From contig NZ_JAMBOE010000008.1 of assembly GCF_023715465.1 (NCBI RefSeq), positions 219,294 to 283,293 on the forward strand: DNA of 64,000 nucleotides, read 5' to 3'. This stretch comes from Paenibacillus macerans. GTDB taxonomy: Bacteria > Bacillota > Bacilli > Paenibacillales > Paenibacillaceae. The notes under the pieces were generated by a model. The model saw only the letters and a list, made by a program, of their open reading frames with translations. It made no database searches and had not been told where the DNA came from. Shown here in pieces: positions 41,627-49,488 of the stretch. The number at the start of each line of letters is the position of its first letter. Positions within the stretch are counted from its first letter, which is position 1. The translations under genes and the position numbers were made by a program.

Positions 41627-43350
41627 ACGAATTGGCTATTTTGTTCCAAGCTATGATTCGGGAGCGCAAAGATATTATTCTTTCAATTTTAGGCGGATTT
41701 GTCGCCGGTATTGCCGGTGTGATCCTCTTTTCTGCGAGCGGATACCTAATTTCGCAAACGGTGTTTGCACCTCCGCTGTATACGCTGATTGTACTTACTT
41801 CATTGGTCAAGCTGCTTGGTTTGATTCGAGCGATGAGTCGTTATGGCGAGCGCTTATATTCACACCGAGCGACATTCTCTATGCTTAGCTGTTTGCGATC
41901 ATCCTTTTTTGCCAAGCTTATTCCTTTAACGCCGGGCATTTTAAGCAATAAACGAAGCGGGGATCTGCTTGCGCGAATCGTTGGGGATGTTGAGAGTTTG
42001 CAGCACTATTTTTTACGTGTCGCGTATCCGCCGATCATTGTTGTCATGGTGTTCTTGACGACAATGCTAGCTACCGCCACCTTTTCTTTCTGGATGGCCT
42101 GCTTCATGTTACTCGGTATGCTGGGAACCGTATGGGTCGTGCCGGGAATCGTGTTGCTAGGATATCGGAAAATCAATGGGCAGGTTCGCAATCAGCGGGC
42201 GTTGCTGTCTACGGAACTAACAGAGGTGTTGTATGGTTTCCGGGATCTCAAAGTTTATGGGCAGCTTGCGCAGCAGGAACAGCAACTACGCCAAGCTTCT
42301 GCTGCATTGGCAGCCGAGCAGCAGCGGGCGGCCGGACAACTGCTACGTGGACAATCGATGCATGTCTTTGTCACATATCTGATTTCCTGGGGGGTGTTGG
42401 CACTTGGTGCTTATCTAATATCGGATGGAACGCTAGCTGGCGTATATCTGGCTATGCTTGTCATGGCCTCATTAACTGTATTTGAAGAAGCAGCGGCTAT
42501 GGCCACTTTGCCAGCATATAAGCAAGATAGCGAACATGCAGCCAAGCGGCTGACGGAAGCAGTATTGACTCCTGCAATGCAGCCGGTTCAGCCAAGTTGT
42601 ACGTTAAATACCGACCATGCCGTTTCTATTGAACTATCCGGCGTTTCATTTCAATATGAAGACGAGTGGAGACCAGCATTAAAGAACTTTTCGTTGCAAA
42701 TTCCACCAGGATCCAAAACAGCGATTGTCGGACCTAGCGGTTCGGGAAAGTCTACGCTGATTGAGTTGTTACTCAAGCTGCGTACGCCAACGGCTGGGGA
42801 TTTGCGACTGAGCGGCATATCAGTACAGGAACTGGAGGAGTCGAGCATTTGGAAAACGGCTAGTGTCGTGCTGCAGCAAAGCCATTTTTTCCGGGGAACG
42901 ATCCGGGATAACTTGCTCATGAATGATGAGAGTCATTCTGACGACGACCTGTTGGATATTCTCGCTAAGGTGCAATTGCCGACTATCTCGTTAACGGACC
43001 CCGTGTACGAAAAGGGAGCAAATTTATCGGAAGGCGAAAAACAGCGCTTGGCCCTGGCACGGGCCATACTTCGCAAGGGAAAGCTATGGCTACTGGATGA
43101 GCCGACGTCTTCGCTGGACTATGTGACAGAGCAACGTGTTTTGACGTACCTATACGAGCAGGCGTCCGCAGATACGCTTCTGGTAATCTGTCACCGGCTT
43201 AACGGTTTGGAAGGAATGGATAGCATCGTCGTTATGGAGCAAGGAGGGGTAGTAGAAACGGGTTCGTATTCCGAATTGATGGAGCAAAAAGGCTATTTTT
43301 ATAAGATGAAACAAATTGAGTTACAATTAATTGGCGCTACGGGGGACTGA
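41623..43350 (+). CDS. cydC: Heterodimeric ABC exporter CydC
   Basis: A 575-residue partner of CydD: six helices, Walker A GPSGSGKST (about 368-376), signature changed to LSEGEKQRLALARAI, Walker B LWLLDEPTSSLD. The altered signature is a common asymmetry in CydC. It overlaps cydD at the start; the downstream rarD begins 43 bases after its end. Confidence 0.95.
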   Translation: MNELAILFQAMIRERKDIILSILGGFVAGIAGVILFSASGYLISQTVFAPPLYTLIVLTSLVKLLGLIRAMSRYGERLYSHRATFSMLSCLRSSFFAKLIPLTPGILSNKRSGDLLARIVGDVESLQHYFLRVAYPPIIVVMVFLTTMLATATFSFWMACFMLLGMLGTVWVVPGIVLLGYRKINGQVRNQRALLSTELTEVLYGFRDLKVYGQLAQQEQQLRQASAALAAEQQRAAGQLLRGQSMHVFVTYLISWGVLALGAYLISDGTLAGVYLAMLVMASLTVFEEAAAMATLPAYKQDSEHAAKRLTEAVLTPAMQPVQPSCTLNTDHAVSIELSGVSFQYEDEWRPALKNFSLQIPPGSKTAIVGPSGSGKSTLIELLLKLRTPTAGDLRLSGISVQELEESSIWKTASVVLQQSHFFRGTIRDNLLMNDESHSDDDLLDILAKVQLPTISLTDPVYEKGANLSEGEKQRLALARAILRKGKLWLLDEPTSSLDYVTEQRVLTYLYEQASADTLLVICHRLNGLEGMDSIVVMEQGGVVETGSYSELMEQKGYFYKMKQIELQLIGATGD

Positions 43351-43393
43351 GCAGATTGCACTCAGAATCGGAGCGGGAAGAAGGAAATTGATT

Positions 43394-44296
43394 ATGAATA
43401 ATGGGTTAATCAACGCTATTATCGCTTATATCATGTGGGGAGTTCTCCCGCTTTATTGGAAGTTGTTTAATGATGTGCCCGCAGGCGAGATTTTATCGCA
43501 TCGGGTTGTCTGGTCGTTTGTCTTCATGGGTATTCTCGTCACCGTCCAGCGCCGCTGGGGTGATATGAAGCGGATTGTGACTAGCCGTTCGCTCCTGCTA
43601 TCGCTCACCGCCAGCGGACTGTTGATCGCTGCTAATTGGCTCATCTTCATCTGGGCTGTCAACAACAACCATGTCGTTGAGACAAGCCTTGGCTATTATT
43701 TAAACCCGCTGCTGAACGTGTTACTAGCGATCGTCTTCCTTCGTGAGAAGCCGAATCGTGGCCAGTGGCTCGCGATTGCCGTCGCTGGCGCGGCGGTGCT
43801 CATCATCGCAATCGACTATGGGCGATTTCCGTGGGTCGCAATCTCGCTGGCTGCGTCGTTTGGCTTATACGGCCTTGCGAAAAAGAAGATTGTGCTAAAC
43901 GCTTCTGTAGGCTTGTTGTCGGAGACAGTTGTAGTTCTACCCATTGCGCTCGGCTACTGGGTCTATTTGGCCTCCGTGGGCAAGGCGATGGCATGGACAC
44001 TGCCTCCGTCCATGTTCATCGAACTACTCCTTTCGGGCGTAGTAACGGCCCTGCCGCTGTTCTTCTTTGCACGAGCAGCCGCCCGCATGGCGTTTTCCAC
44101 GCTCGGATTCGTACAATACATCGGGCCGACAATCATGCTGTTACTGAGCGTATTTGTGTTCAAGGAATCGGTTTCGTCTACCCTTCTCGTCGGTTTTACA
44201 CTCATTTGGACAGCGCTTGTTATATACGCTGTGGCATCAGTTCGTGGCACAAAAGTCACGAAGGTGAATGTGCACCATGATAAAACCTATGTATGA
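43394..44296 (+). CDS. rarD: RarD-type EamA transporter
   Basis: A 300-residue protein with about ten helices, beginning LINAIIAYIMWGVLPLYWKLF and containing VVWSFVFMGILV and LGYYLNPLLNVLLAIVFLREKP, hallmarks of RarD (EamA/DMT superfamily). The transported compound is unknown. ATG 43394 follows GAAGAAGGAA; the frame to 43331 overlaps cydC and is less likely. It may be read through from the cyd operon. Confidence 0.92.
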   Translation: MNNGLINAIIAYIMWGVLPLYWKLFNDVPAGEILSHRVVWSFVFMGILVTVQRRWGDMKRIVTSRSLLLSLTASGLLIAANWLIFIWAVNNNHVVETSLGYYLNPLLNVLLAIVFLREKPNRGQWLAIAVAGAAVLIIAIDYGRFPWVAISLAASFGLYGLAKKKIVLNASVGLLSETVVVLPIALGYWVYLASVGKAMAWTLPPSMFIELLLSGVVTALPLFFFARAAARMAFSTLGFVQYIGPTIMLLLSVFVFKESVSSTLLVGFTLIWTALVIYAVASVRGTKVTKVNVHHDKTYV

Positions 44297-44362
44297 CGAG
44301 GCCTTCAGGTGTCAGACAGTACAACATATTAATGAAAGCGTCCAAACGGTGACAGATGCGAG

Positions 44363-44458
44363 TTCCAAGCGACGAAGCCCGAAGAGAAATGGGTCAGCGA
44401 TATCATCTATGTCTGGACCGCGGAAAGATGGCTGTATTGGGCCAAGCCTGTTGGTTAG
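44363..44458 (+). mobile_element. IS3-family OrfB remnant
   Basis: About 31 codons preserve FQATKPEEKWVSDIIYVWTA and WLYWAK, the region of the first catalytic Asp of IS3-family (IS150-like) transposases. Nothing of the rest is recognisable. Confidence 0.75.
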
Positions 44459-44533
44459 CCAAAAAAGGTAAAAAATCCGCCTCATTCGGTAAAGTGTTTG
44501 TACCCCTGCAATCTCCCGAAACGAGGCGGCATC

Positions 44534-44870
44534 ATGAAAAAGCCTACTTCAATATCCAGCATTCTTCAGTATACTGATTCCGGAAGAAATCATCCTTCCC
44601 TACTAAGCGAGATGCACTACGTCGATGTTGCGCGGAAATTCACCGAATATAAGTTATATTTGTTTTTGGCGGAAGCTGTCTTCCAGCAGTGGAAGGGATT
44701 ACGAGGATAGGGGAGCAGCGGATGACGCGTAGCGGGCATGCAAGGTTACCACTCCACCATTTCTTCAAGCGTTTGCTTACTCTCATGATCAGACTCTACA
44801 ATCAAAAAAAACCGGCCACCTGCCTTGGACTCCATCATATTCTCTCTACGCTTTCAAGCACAACTGATTA
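44534..44870 (+). mobile_element. IS4-family transposase N-terminal remnant
   Basis: The frame MKKPTSISSILQYTDSG ... YVDVARKFTEYKLYLFLAEAVFQQWKGLRG matches the start of IS4-family transposases; after a stop at about 44708 the shifted continuation HHFFKRLLTLMIRLYNQ resembles the next domain. The catalytic part is absent. Confidence 0.65.
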
Positions 44871-45467
44871 ACTATTTTTCAAACAACAATTCTGTAAATA
44901 GAATGCAAAGGATGCTGTATTCATTTGCATATGCTTATTATCCCCATCTAACTTGCTGAGTAAAATGCCTCCTTCGAGCAAGGAAAAGGCAAATGAAGCA
45001 AGTGCATCTGCATTCAAATCCTCCTTAAACTCCCCACTATTTATCCCGTTAAGAATTATACTCTTTATCATATCCAAATGGTTATGCAGCCCTTGTCTTG
45101 CCCGTTCTCGAAGCTCCGCATGAGTATCGTCACTTTCTACTGCTGTATTCTGCATAGGACATCCGCCAACAAATGGTGGATTACCAACAACATCTTCATA
45201 AACACGGAAAAAAGCAAGTAACCTCCCTGACGCAGACTGCTCCCGGTCGACCGCCTCAGCAAATTTGCTGATAACTATACTGGCAGCGTAGTTGTAGGCT
45301 TCAAGCGCAATCTCATCTTTATTTGTAAAATGTCGATAGATGCCCCCCTTCTTAATCCCGGTGTCGGCAATAATATCGTTTAACGATGTGCCAGCATAAC
45401 CTCTTTGATTAAAGATTGCTGCCGATTTCATAATAATGTGCTCTCTTGTTCGATCTCCTTTTTTCAT
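44868..45467 (-). CDS. TetR-family repressor (operator at 45551)
   Basis: A 199-residue regulator: HTH GTSLNDIIADTGIKKGGIYRHFTNKDEIA at about 30-58, and a ligand domain containing GGCPMQNTAVESDD, typical of LmrA/YxaF/NemR-like TetR proteins that sense small organic or electrophilic compounds; the Cys in GGCP could be the sensor. The ATG at 45467 follows GGAGGAAAC. It is divergent from gap with a perfect 16-2-16 palindrome between them, so it probably represses itself, gap, and the distant MFS gene with the same operator. Confidence 0.88.
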   Translation of the reverse strand: MKKGDRTREHIIMKSAAIFNQRGYAGTSLNDIIADTGIKKGGIYRHFTNKDEIALEAYNYAASIVISKFAEAVDREQSASGRLLAFFRVYEDVVGNPPFVGGCPMQNTAVESDDTHAELRERARQGLHNHLDMIKSIILNGINSGEFKEDLNADALASFAFSLLEGGILLSKLDGDNKHMQMNTASFAFYLQNCCLKNS

Positions 45468-45550
45468 AGTTTCCTCCAAAATGATCTTATTCTAAACTAA
45501 CATTATATCAAATTTACGGCCGAAACCTTGCCAAAGTTTTAAATTCTGAT

Positions 45551-45584
45551 ATAATAAAAGATACCGATCGGTATCTTTTATTAT
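45551..45584. promoter_or_regulatory. Perfect TetR-type operator between tetR and gap
   Basis: ATAATAAAAGATACCG, AT, CGGTATCTTTTATTAT: arms are exact reverse complements. It lies 84 bases upstream of the repressor start and 116 upstream of gap. Confidence 0.85.
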
Positions 45585-45699
45585 AAAACAAACCCATTCC
45601 AAAGGCAAACTTGTTTGGCTTCGGCCCATTGTTTACCTTTAAGTTCTATTGGACAAACTTATGTGGAATGGATTTGGAACGAAACAGGAGGACTATTCA

Positions 45700-46710
45700 A
45701 TGAGAATAAAAGTAGGCATTAATGGTTTTGGGCGAATTGGAAGACTCGCTTTCCGTCGTATTCAGGAAATGGAAAATATCGAAGTTGTAGCGATAAACGA
45801 TTTAACTGACGCAAAAATGCTGGCGCATCTGCTCAAATATGATACTACACAAGGCACTTTCCATGATGACATTGAAGTTCATGATGGAGCTCTTACTGTT
45901 AACGGCCAAGAAATTAAAGTGCTGGCCAACCGCAACCCTGAAGAAATCCCTTGGGGCGAGCTTGGCGTAGCTATCGTACTCGAATGTACTGGTTTCTTCA
46001 CCACCAAAGAAAAGGCAGAGCTTCACCTGAAAGGCGGAGCAAAGAAGGTCGTTATTTCCGCTCCGGCAACAGGCGACATGAAGACCATCGTATATAACGT
46101 AAACCATGACACACTGGACGGAACGGAAACCGTCATTTCCGGTGCTTCTTGCACAACGAACTGTCTCGCTCCCATGGCTAAAGCTTTGAACGATACATTT
46201 GGAATTCAGTCCGGGTTGATGACCACCGTTCACGCCTATACAGGCAACCAGAATACTCTTGATGCGCCAGATTCAAAAGGAAACTTCCGCGCAGCACGGG
46301 CTGCAGCAGAGAACATTGTTCCTTACTCCACCGGTGCTGCTAAAGCCATAGGCCTCGTTCTTCCTGAATTGAAGGGGAAACTTGATGGTGCATCTCAGCG
46401 TGTACCTGTAGCAACAGGCTCCGTAACAGAACTCGTAGCTGTTTTGAACACGAAGGTTACGGTTGAAGAAGTTAATGCCGTTATGAGAAAAGCATCAGAT
46501 CCAGAAACATACGGATATACTGAAGACGAGATCGTATCTTCCGATGTTAGAGGAATGACATTTGGATCACTTTTTGATGCAACTCAAACAAAAGCTCTAA
46601 CAGTTGGCGACCAGCAACTGGTGAAAACAGTAGCCTGGTACGATAATGAAATGTCTTACACCGCGCAACTGGTTAGAACATTTGAATACTTCGCAAAAAT
46701 CGCCAAGTAA
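45700..46710 (+). CDS. gap: Glyceraldehyde-3-phosphate dehydrogenase, stand-alone copy
   Basis: A 336-residue type I GAPDH: NGFGRIGRLAFRR binds NAD, SCTTNC carries the catalytic Cys at about 152, HAYTGNQ the catalytic His, and WYDNEMSY closes the site. It oxidises glyceraldehyde 3-phosphate to 1,3-bisphosphoglycerate. ATG 45700 follows AGGAGGACTATTCA. No cggR, pgk or tpi is adjacent, unlike the glycolytic operon of Bacillota; instead it faces a TetR gene across an operator. It may be an inducible paralogue, for example one resistant to a GAPDH inhibitor or one for redox balance. Confidence 0.93.
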   Translation: MRIKVGINGFGRIGRLAFRRIQEMENIEVVAINDLTDAKMLAHLLKYDTTQGTFHDDIEVHDGALTVNGQEIKVLANRNPEEIPWGELGVAIVLECTGFFTTKEKAELHLKGGAKKVVISAPATGDMKTIVYNVNHDTLDGTETVISGASCTTNCLAPMAKALNDTFGIQSGLMTTVHAYTGNQNTLDAPDSKGNFRAARAAAENIVPYSTGAAKAIGLVLPELKGKLDGASQRVPVATGSVTELVAVLNTKVTVEEVNAVMRKASDPETYGYTEDEIVSSDVRGMTFGSLFDATQTKALTVGDQQLVKTVAWYDNEMSYTAQLVRTFEYFAKIAK

Positions 46711-46930
46711 CATCATTGCAATTCTTCTTCACCCTAGCTGCAAGCATCAAAAGAGCAGAGCTTATATGTACTGTAAGGACAGTTGCATAAGCAGGAGCAA
46801 GATCGGTACTTCCGATTTCTAGAAAGTTACGCCAGGTGAAGAGTTAAGTTTTATCAAGACATGATTGATGAAATCAAGAAAATACGAACGGTGAGGCTGA
46901 TAGCACAGCCTTTATGAAAGGAGTCATGAA

Positions 46931-47170
46931 GTGGGAGATTCTCGGGAATTGTTCGAAGATGTAGATGATGTATTGAGAAGACTGCGTCCTTTTTTAAACC
47001 GCGATGGCGGAGATGCCGAATTAGTTCAAGTTAAGGACGGAGTGGCTAAACTAAAATTCTTGGGAGCGTGCAACGGCTGTCCCAGTGCAACGATCACATT
47101 GAAGGCTGGAATTGAACGTGCCATTTTTGAAGAAGTGGATGGCATTCATGAAGTCGTTCAAGTCTTCTAG
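46931..47170 (+). CDS. Nfu/NifU C-terminal domain Fe-S scaffold protein
   Basis: A 79-residue NifU-like domain: LRPFLNRDGGDAELVQVKDG and LGACNGCPSATITLKAGIERAI, with the CxxC that holds a transient Fe-S cluster. It resembles YutI of Bacillus. The start is GTG at 46931, eight bases after AAAGGAG; the overlapping ATG is in another frame. The 220 bases before it hold no other gene I can support. Confidence 0.92.
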   Translation: MGDSRELFEDVDDVLRRLRPFLNRDGGDAELVQVKDGVAKLKFLGACNGCPSATITLKAGIERAIFEEVDGIHEVVQVF

Positions 47171-47371
47171 AGAAAGGGTGACCACACAATCTGCTTCCTT
47201 GCTGACATATGTTTGGATGCCTTTTCGCTACAATAAGAGCGTAAATTAACTTGAAAAACGTACTGCTTCATGACGAAGATTGCTCTAGATCCAACGAAAG
47301 TATGTGCTTCTGAAAAGATTGGCATTTCCAAGTGCATGAAGTGATCGCGCTTTAAATTAGCCCTCTCCGGG

Positions 47372-47455
47372 GTGCTTCGTGGCAGTAGAGTGACCTCAGC
47401 ATTGATCGGCGCTAGCAAAGTTAGTCAAATTGAGGATGCGGTATCGTTAAATGGA
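47372..47455 (+). pseudogene. Aldo-keto reductase C-terminal fragment
   Basis: About 28 codons, LRGSRVTSALIGASKVSQIEDAV, match the C-terminal NADPH-binding segment of aldo-keto reductases. It runs in frame into an integrase fragment. The 47171-47371 stretch before it contains nothing I can identify. Confidence 0.7.
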
Positions 47456-47493
47456 ACGGATCGAAGCCATTTTGCTCGGATAATTTACTTTAG

Positions 47494-47746
47494 CATTAAA
47501 CCTGGCTACATTACGCAGCATTTTCCCATTCTATTGAACAGACACGGCTTTAAGCGAATCCGGTATCACGACCTCCGTCATAGCTGCGCCAGCTTGTTAT
47601 TAGCAAACGGTGTGAGCATGAAAGAAGTTCAAGAATGGTTAGGCCATAGCGACTACTCGACAACGGCAAATATTTATTCACATTTGGAGTACAACTCGAA
47701 AGTATCTTCAGCTCAAGCTATGAGTAAAGTATTAAAAATCCAATAA
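47494..47746 (+). pseudogene. Tyrosine recombinase (integrase) C-terminal remnant
   Basis: The catalytic half of a phage-type integrase: RYHDLRHSCASLLLANGVSMKEVQEWLGHSDYSTTANIYSHL, with HxxR, the Gly-His motif and the Tyr nucleophile, then a short tail ending 45 bases before a tRNA-Leu-like segment. The N-terminal and core-binding domains are missing. Its end closely resembles the remnant at 63582-63749. Confidence 0.9.
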
Positions 47747-47790
47747 AAAAAGCTCACTAGAAATTATCTCTAATGAACTCTTTTTGTTAA

Positions 47791-47843
47791 TACCGGCGAG
47801 AGGACTCGAACCTCCACGGTTTCCCACTCGATTTTGGGTCGCG
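47791..47843 (-). repeat. tRNA-Leu 3'-segment copy (att site)
   Basis: 53 bases align without gaps to the 3' half of tRNA-Leu at 63785-63837 with 8 mismatches, including the T-arm GGACTCGAACC. The rest of the tRNA is absent. It follows an integrase end, as attachment sites do. Confidence 0.85.
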
Positions 47844-47890
47844 ACTGCTATTGAGAAGATAGCAGAAGTTAAGTCCAAGAAGAGGAATTT

Positions 47891-47936
47891 AAAAACCGCT
47901 AAAAGCCTTGTAGAATCAAGGTTTTCAGCGGTTTTT
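47891..47936. terminator. Bidirectional stem-loop with A/T flanks
   Basis: AAAAACCGCT (47891-47900) pairs exactly with AGCGGTTTTT (47927-47936), and AAAAGCCTT with AAGGTTTT inside. It has the structure of a two-way terminator. Confidence 0.75.
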
Positions 47937-48103
47937 CCGGTCTTTTCCAAGCCCCGTAAGGGTTCCCGGCATCTGGGCAAAATGAAGCCTTTTGGGGATG
48001 TTGGAGAGAACTCGGGAAGAACTCAGAAAGAACAACAACAGAACGGCCCGCTCCCTACCATTGACAAAATAATGAAGCATCTGCTTCAGGGAGGGTAATT
48101 GAA

Positions 48104-48194
48104 ATGTCCAAAACGACGGTTATTACCATTGCCAATCAGAAAGGCGGTACAGGCAAAACGACCACTGCATACAATCTTGCTTACGCTTTATCTA
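48104..48194 (+). pseudogene. ParA-family ATPase, N-terminal fragment cut off at an IS5 element
   Basis: ATG after GGGAGGGTAATTGAA starts SKTTVITIANQKGGTGKTTTAYNLAYALSR, the deviant Walker A of ParA/Soj partition ATPases. Coding stops at the left end of the IS. The sequence on the far side is not parA but a DUF711 remnant, so the insertion was followed or preceded by a deletion. ParA suggests a plasmid or integrative element origin. Confidence 0.88.
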
Positions 48195-49050
48195 GGTCGT
48201 GTCTGAAAACTAAAGAATCCTATGGTATGATATGAGAAAAACGAATGGAGAAACAAGCATGATTCCAAGACGGTACGAAATAACCGATGAACAGTGGGAA
48301 CAAATAAAGGACATGTTCCCGCCCTATCAAACAGGAAGACCGTCGAAATTAAGCAATCGTACGATGTTTAACGCCTTTCTTTGGATTGCCGAAGTGGTGA
48401 GGCATGGCGAGACTTGCCGGAAGAACGTTATGGTTCATGGAAAACGGCCTACAGTCGTTTCTGCACATGGAGAGACTCCGGACTCCTTATCGCCATCTTC
48501 CAAGCCCTTCACATCGAACCCGATTTTGAAAACTTGAGCATCGATTCTACATCGGTCAAAGCCCACCAACACAGTGCCGGTGCAAAAAAATCGCAGATGG
48601 ACACGAAGTAAACCAACACATCGGCGTCAGTCGTGGCGGCAAGACGACCAAACTTCATGCCGTAGTCGATGGATTAGGCAACTCTCTAGCTTTTCTACTG
48701 ACGGGTGGTCAAGTTTATGATTCTGTTCCAGCGATCGAATTGCTTCAGGAGTTGGATATTACGGGAAGCCACATTCTTGGCGACAAAGCCTATGGCTCAG
48801 AAGCGATTCGGAACTGGATTACGACTAAACAGGCCACTTACACCATTCCGCCTAAAACGAATAGTCAACATCCATGGAAGGTCGATTGGTATCGGTACAA
48901 AGAACGCCACTTGGTTGAATGCTTTTTCAATAAAATCAAACACTTTCGCCGTGTGGTCACTCGTTACGATAAGTTGGCTAAGTCATTCCTCGCGTTTATA
49001 TACATAGCTTCCATTTTTAAATTGACTCAATGATAGTTTTCAGACACGCC
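48195..49050. mobile_element. IS5-family (IS427/IS1031-like) insertion sequence
   Basis: Ends GGTCGTGTCTGAAAACTA and TAGTTTTCAGACACGCC are inverted repeats with one mismatch; CTA flanks both sides (48192-48194 and 49051-49053) as a short target duplication. Length 856 bp. Confidence 0.85.
48259..49033 (+). pseudogene. IS5-family transposase in three frames
   Basis: Frame 1 gives MIPRRYEITDEQWEQIKDMFPP, frame 2 SGEAWRDLPEERYGSWKTAYSRF and SIDSTSVKAHQHSAGAKKS (first Asp), frame 3 GGKTTKLHAVVDGLGN, LGDKAYGSEAIRNW (second Asp) and HLVECFFNKIKHFRRV (Glu). The frame 2-3 switch falls in a run of seven A (near 48590), which may be the family's programmed frameshift. The frame 1-2 switch near 48395 looks like damage, so the enzyme is probably dead. 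Confidence 0.8.
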
Positions 49051-49056
49051 CTAAAT

Positions 49057-49327
49057 GACAATGTTAAAAAAAGTGGCGTAATGGCCTCCTCCTATGTAGG
49101 TGGGCTTAATAGTAGAGCCTTTATTCCGGTCAATGAAGATCACGGCATGATTCAAGCAGTTCAGCGGGGTACCCTTACACTAGAGAAGCTGGAAGCTATG
49201 ACCTTTGGTCGAATTTGGCGGCCTGCTCGGATATGCACCAGTTATAGCAGTAAACAGCTTCAACTGCGCGAACTTCGTTAATCATGGCGGACGAATCTCA
49301 GCTCCAATTCATAGCTTTAAGAATTAA
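49057..49327 (+). pseudogene. UPF0210/DUF711 protein remnant
   Basis: The first frame reads VMASSYVGGLNSRAFIPVNEDHGMIQAVQRGTLTLEKLEAMT, recalling the DUF711 core. After a deletion another frame gives GGLLGYAPVIAVNSFNCANFVNHGGRISAPIHSF before a stop at 49327. Assignment rests on recollection of the family. Confidence 0.55.
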
Positions 49328-49337
49328 TTGAAACCTC

Positions 49338-49382
49338 AAACAGCAAGTCCCTATTTCACTTAGGAGACTTGCTGTTTTTTTG
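49338..49382 (+). terminator. Rho-independent terminator
   Basis: AAACAGCAAGTC (49338-49349) pairs with GACTTGCTGTTT (49366-49377), followed by a run of T. Confidence 0.88.
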
Positions 49383-49488
49383 TGTTAATTGGTCAGTCTT
49401 AGAAAAAAACTTTAGCTGAATGAAGAGGCATATCATTTGATATACCCCTTTATCCATCTTATTGCAATTAAATCAAACAATTTCCATT

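Noticed and set aside
47784..48098. A 104-codon frame across the tRNA-Leu copy and the terminator
   Set aside because: It overlaps structured non-coding sequence and has no family features.
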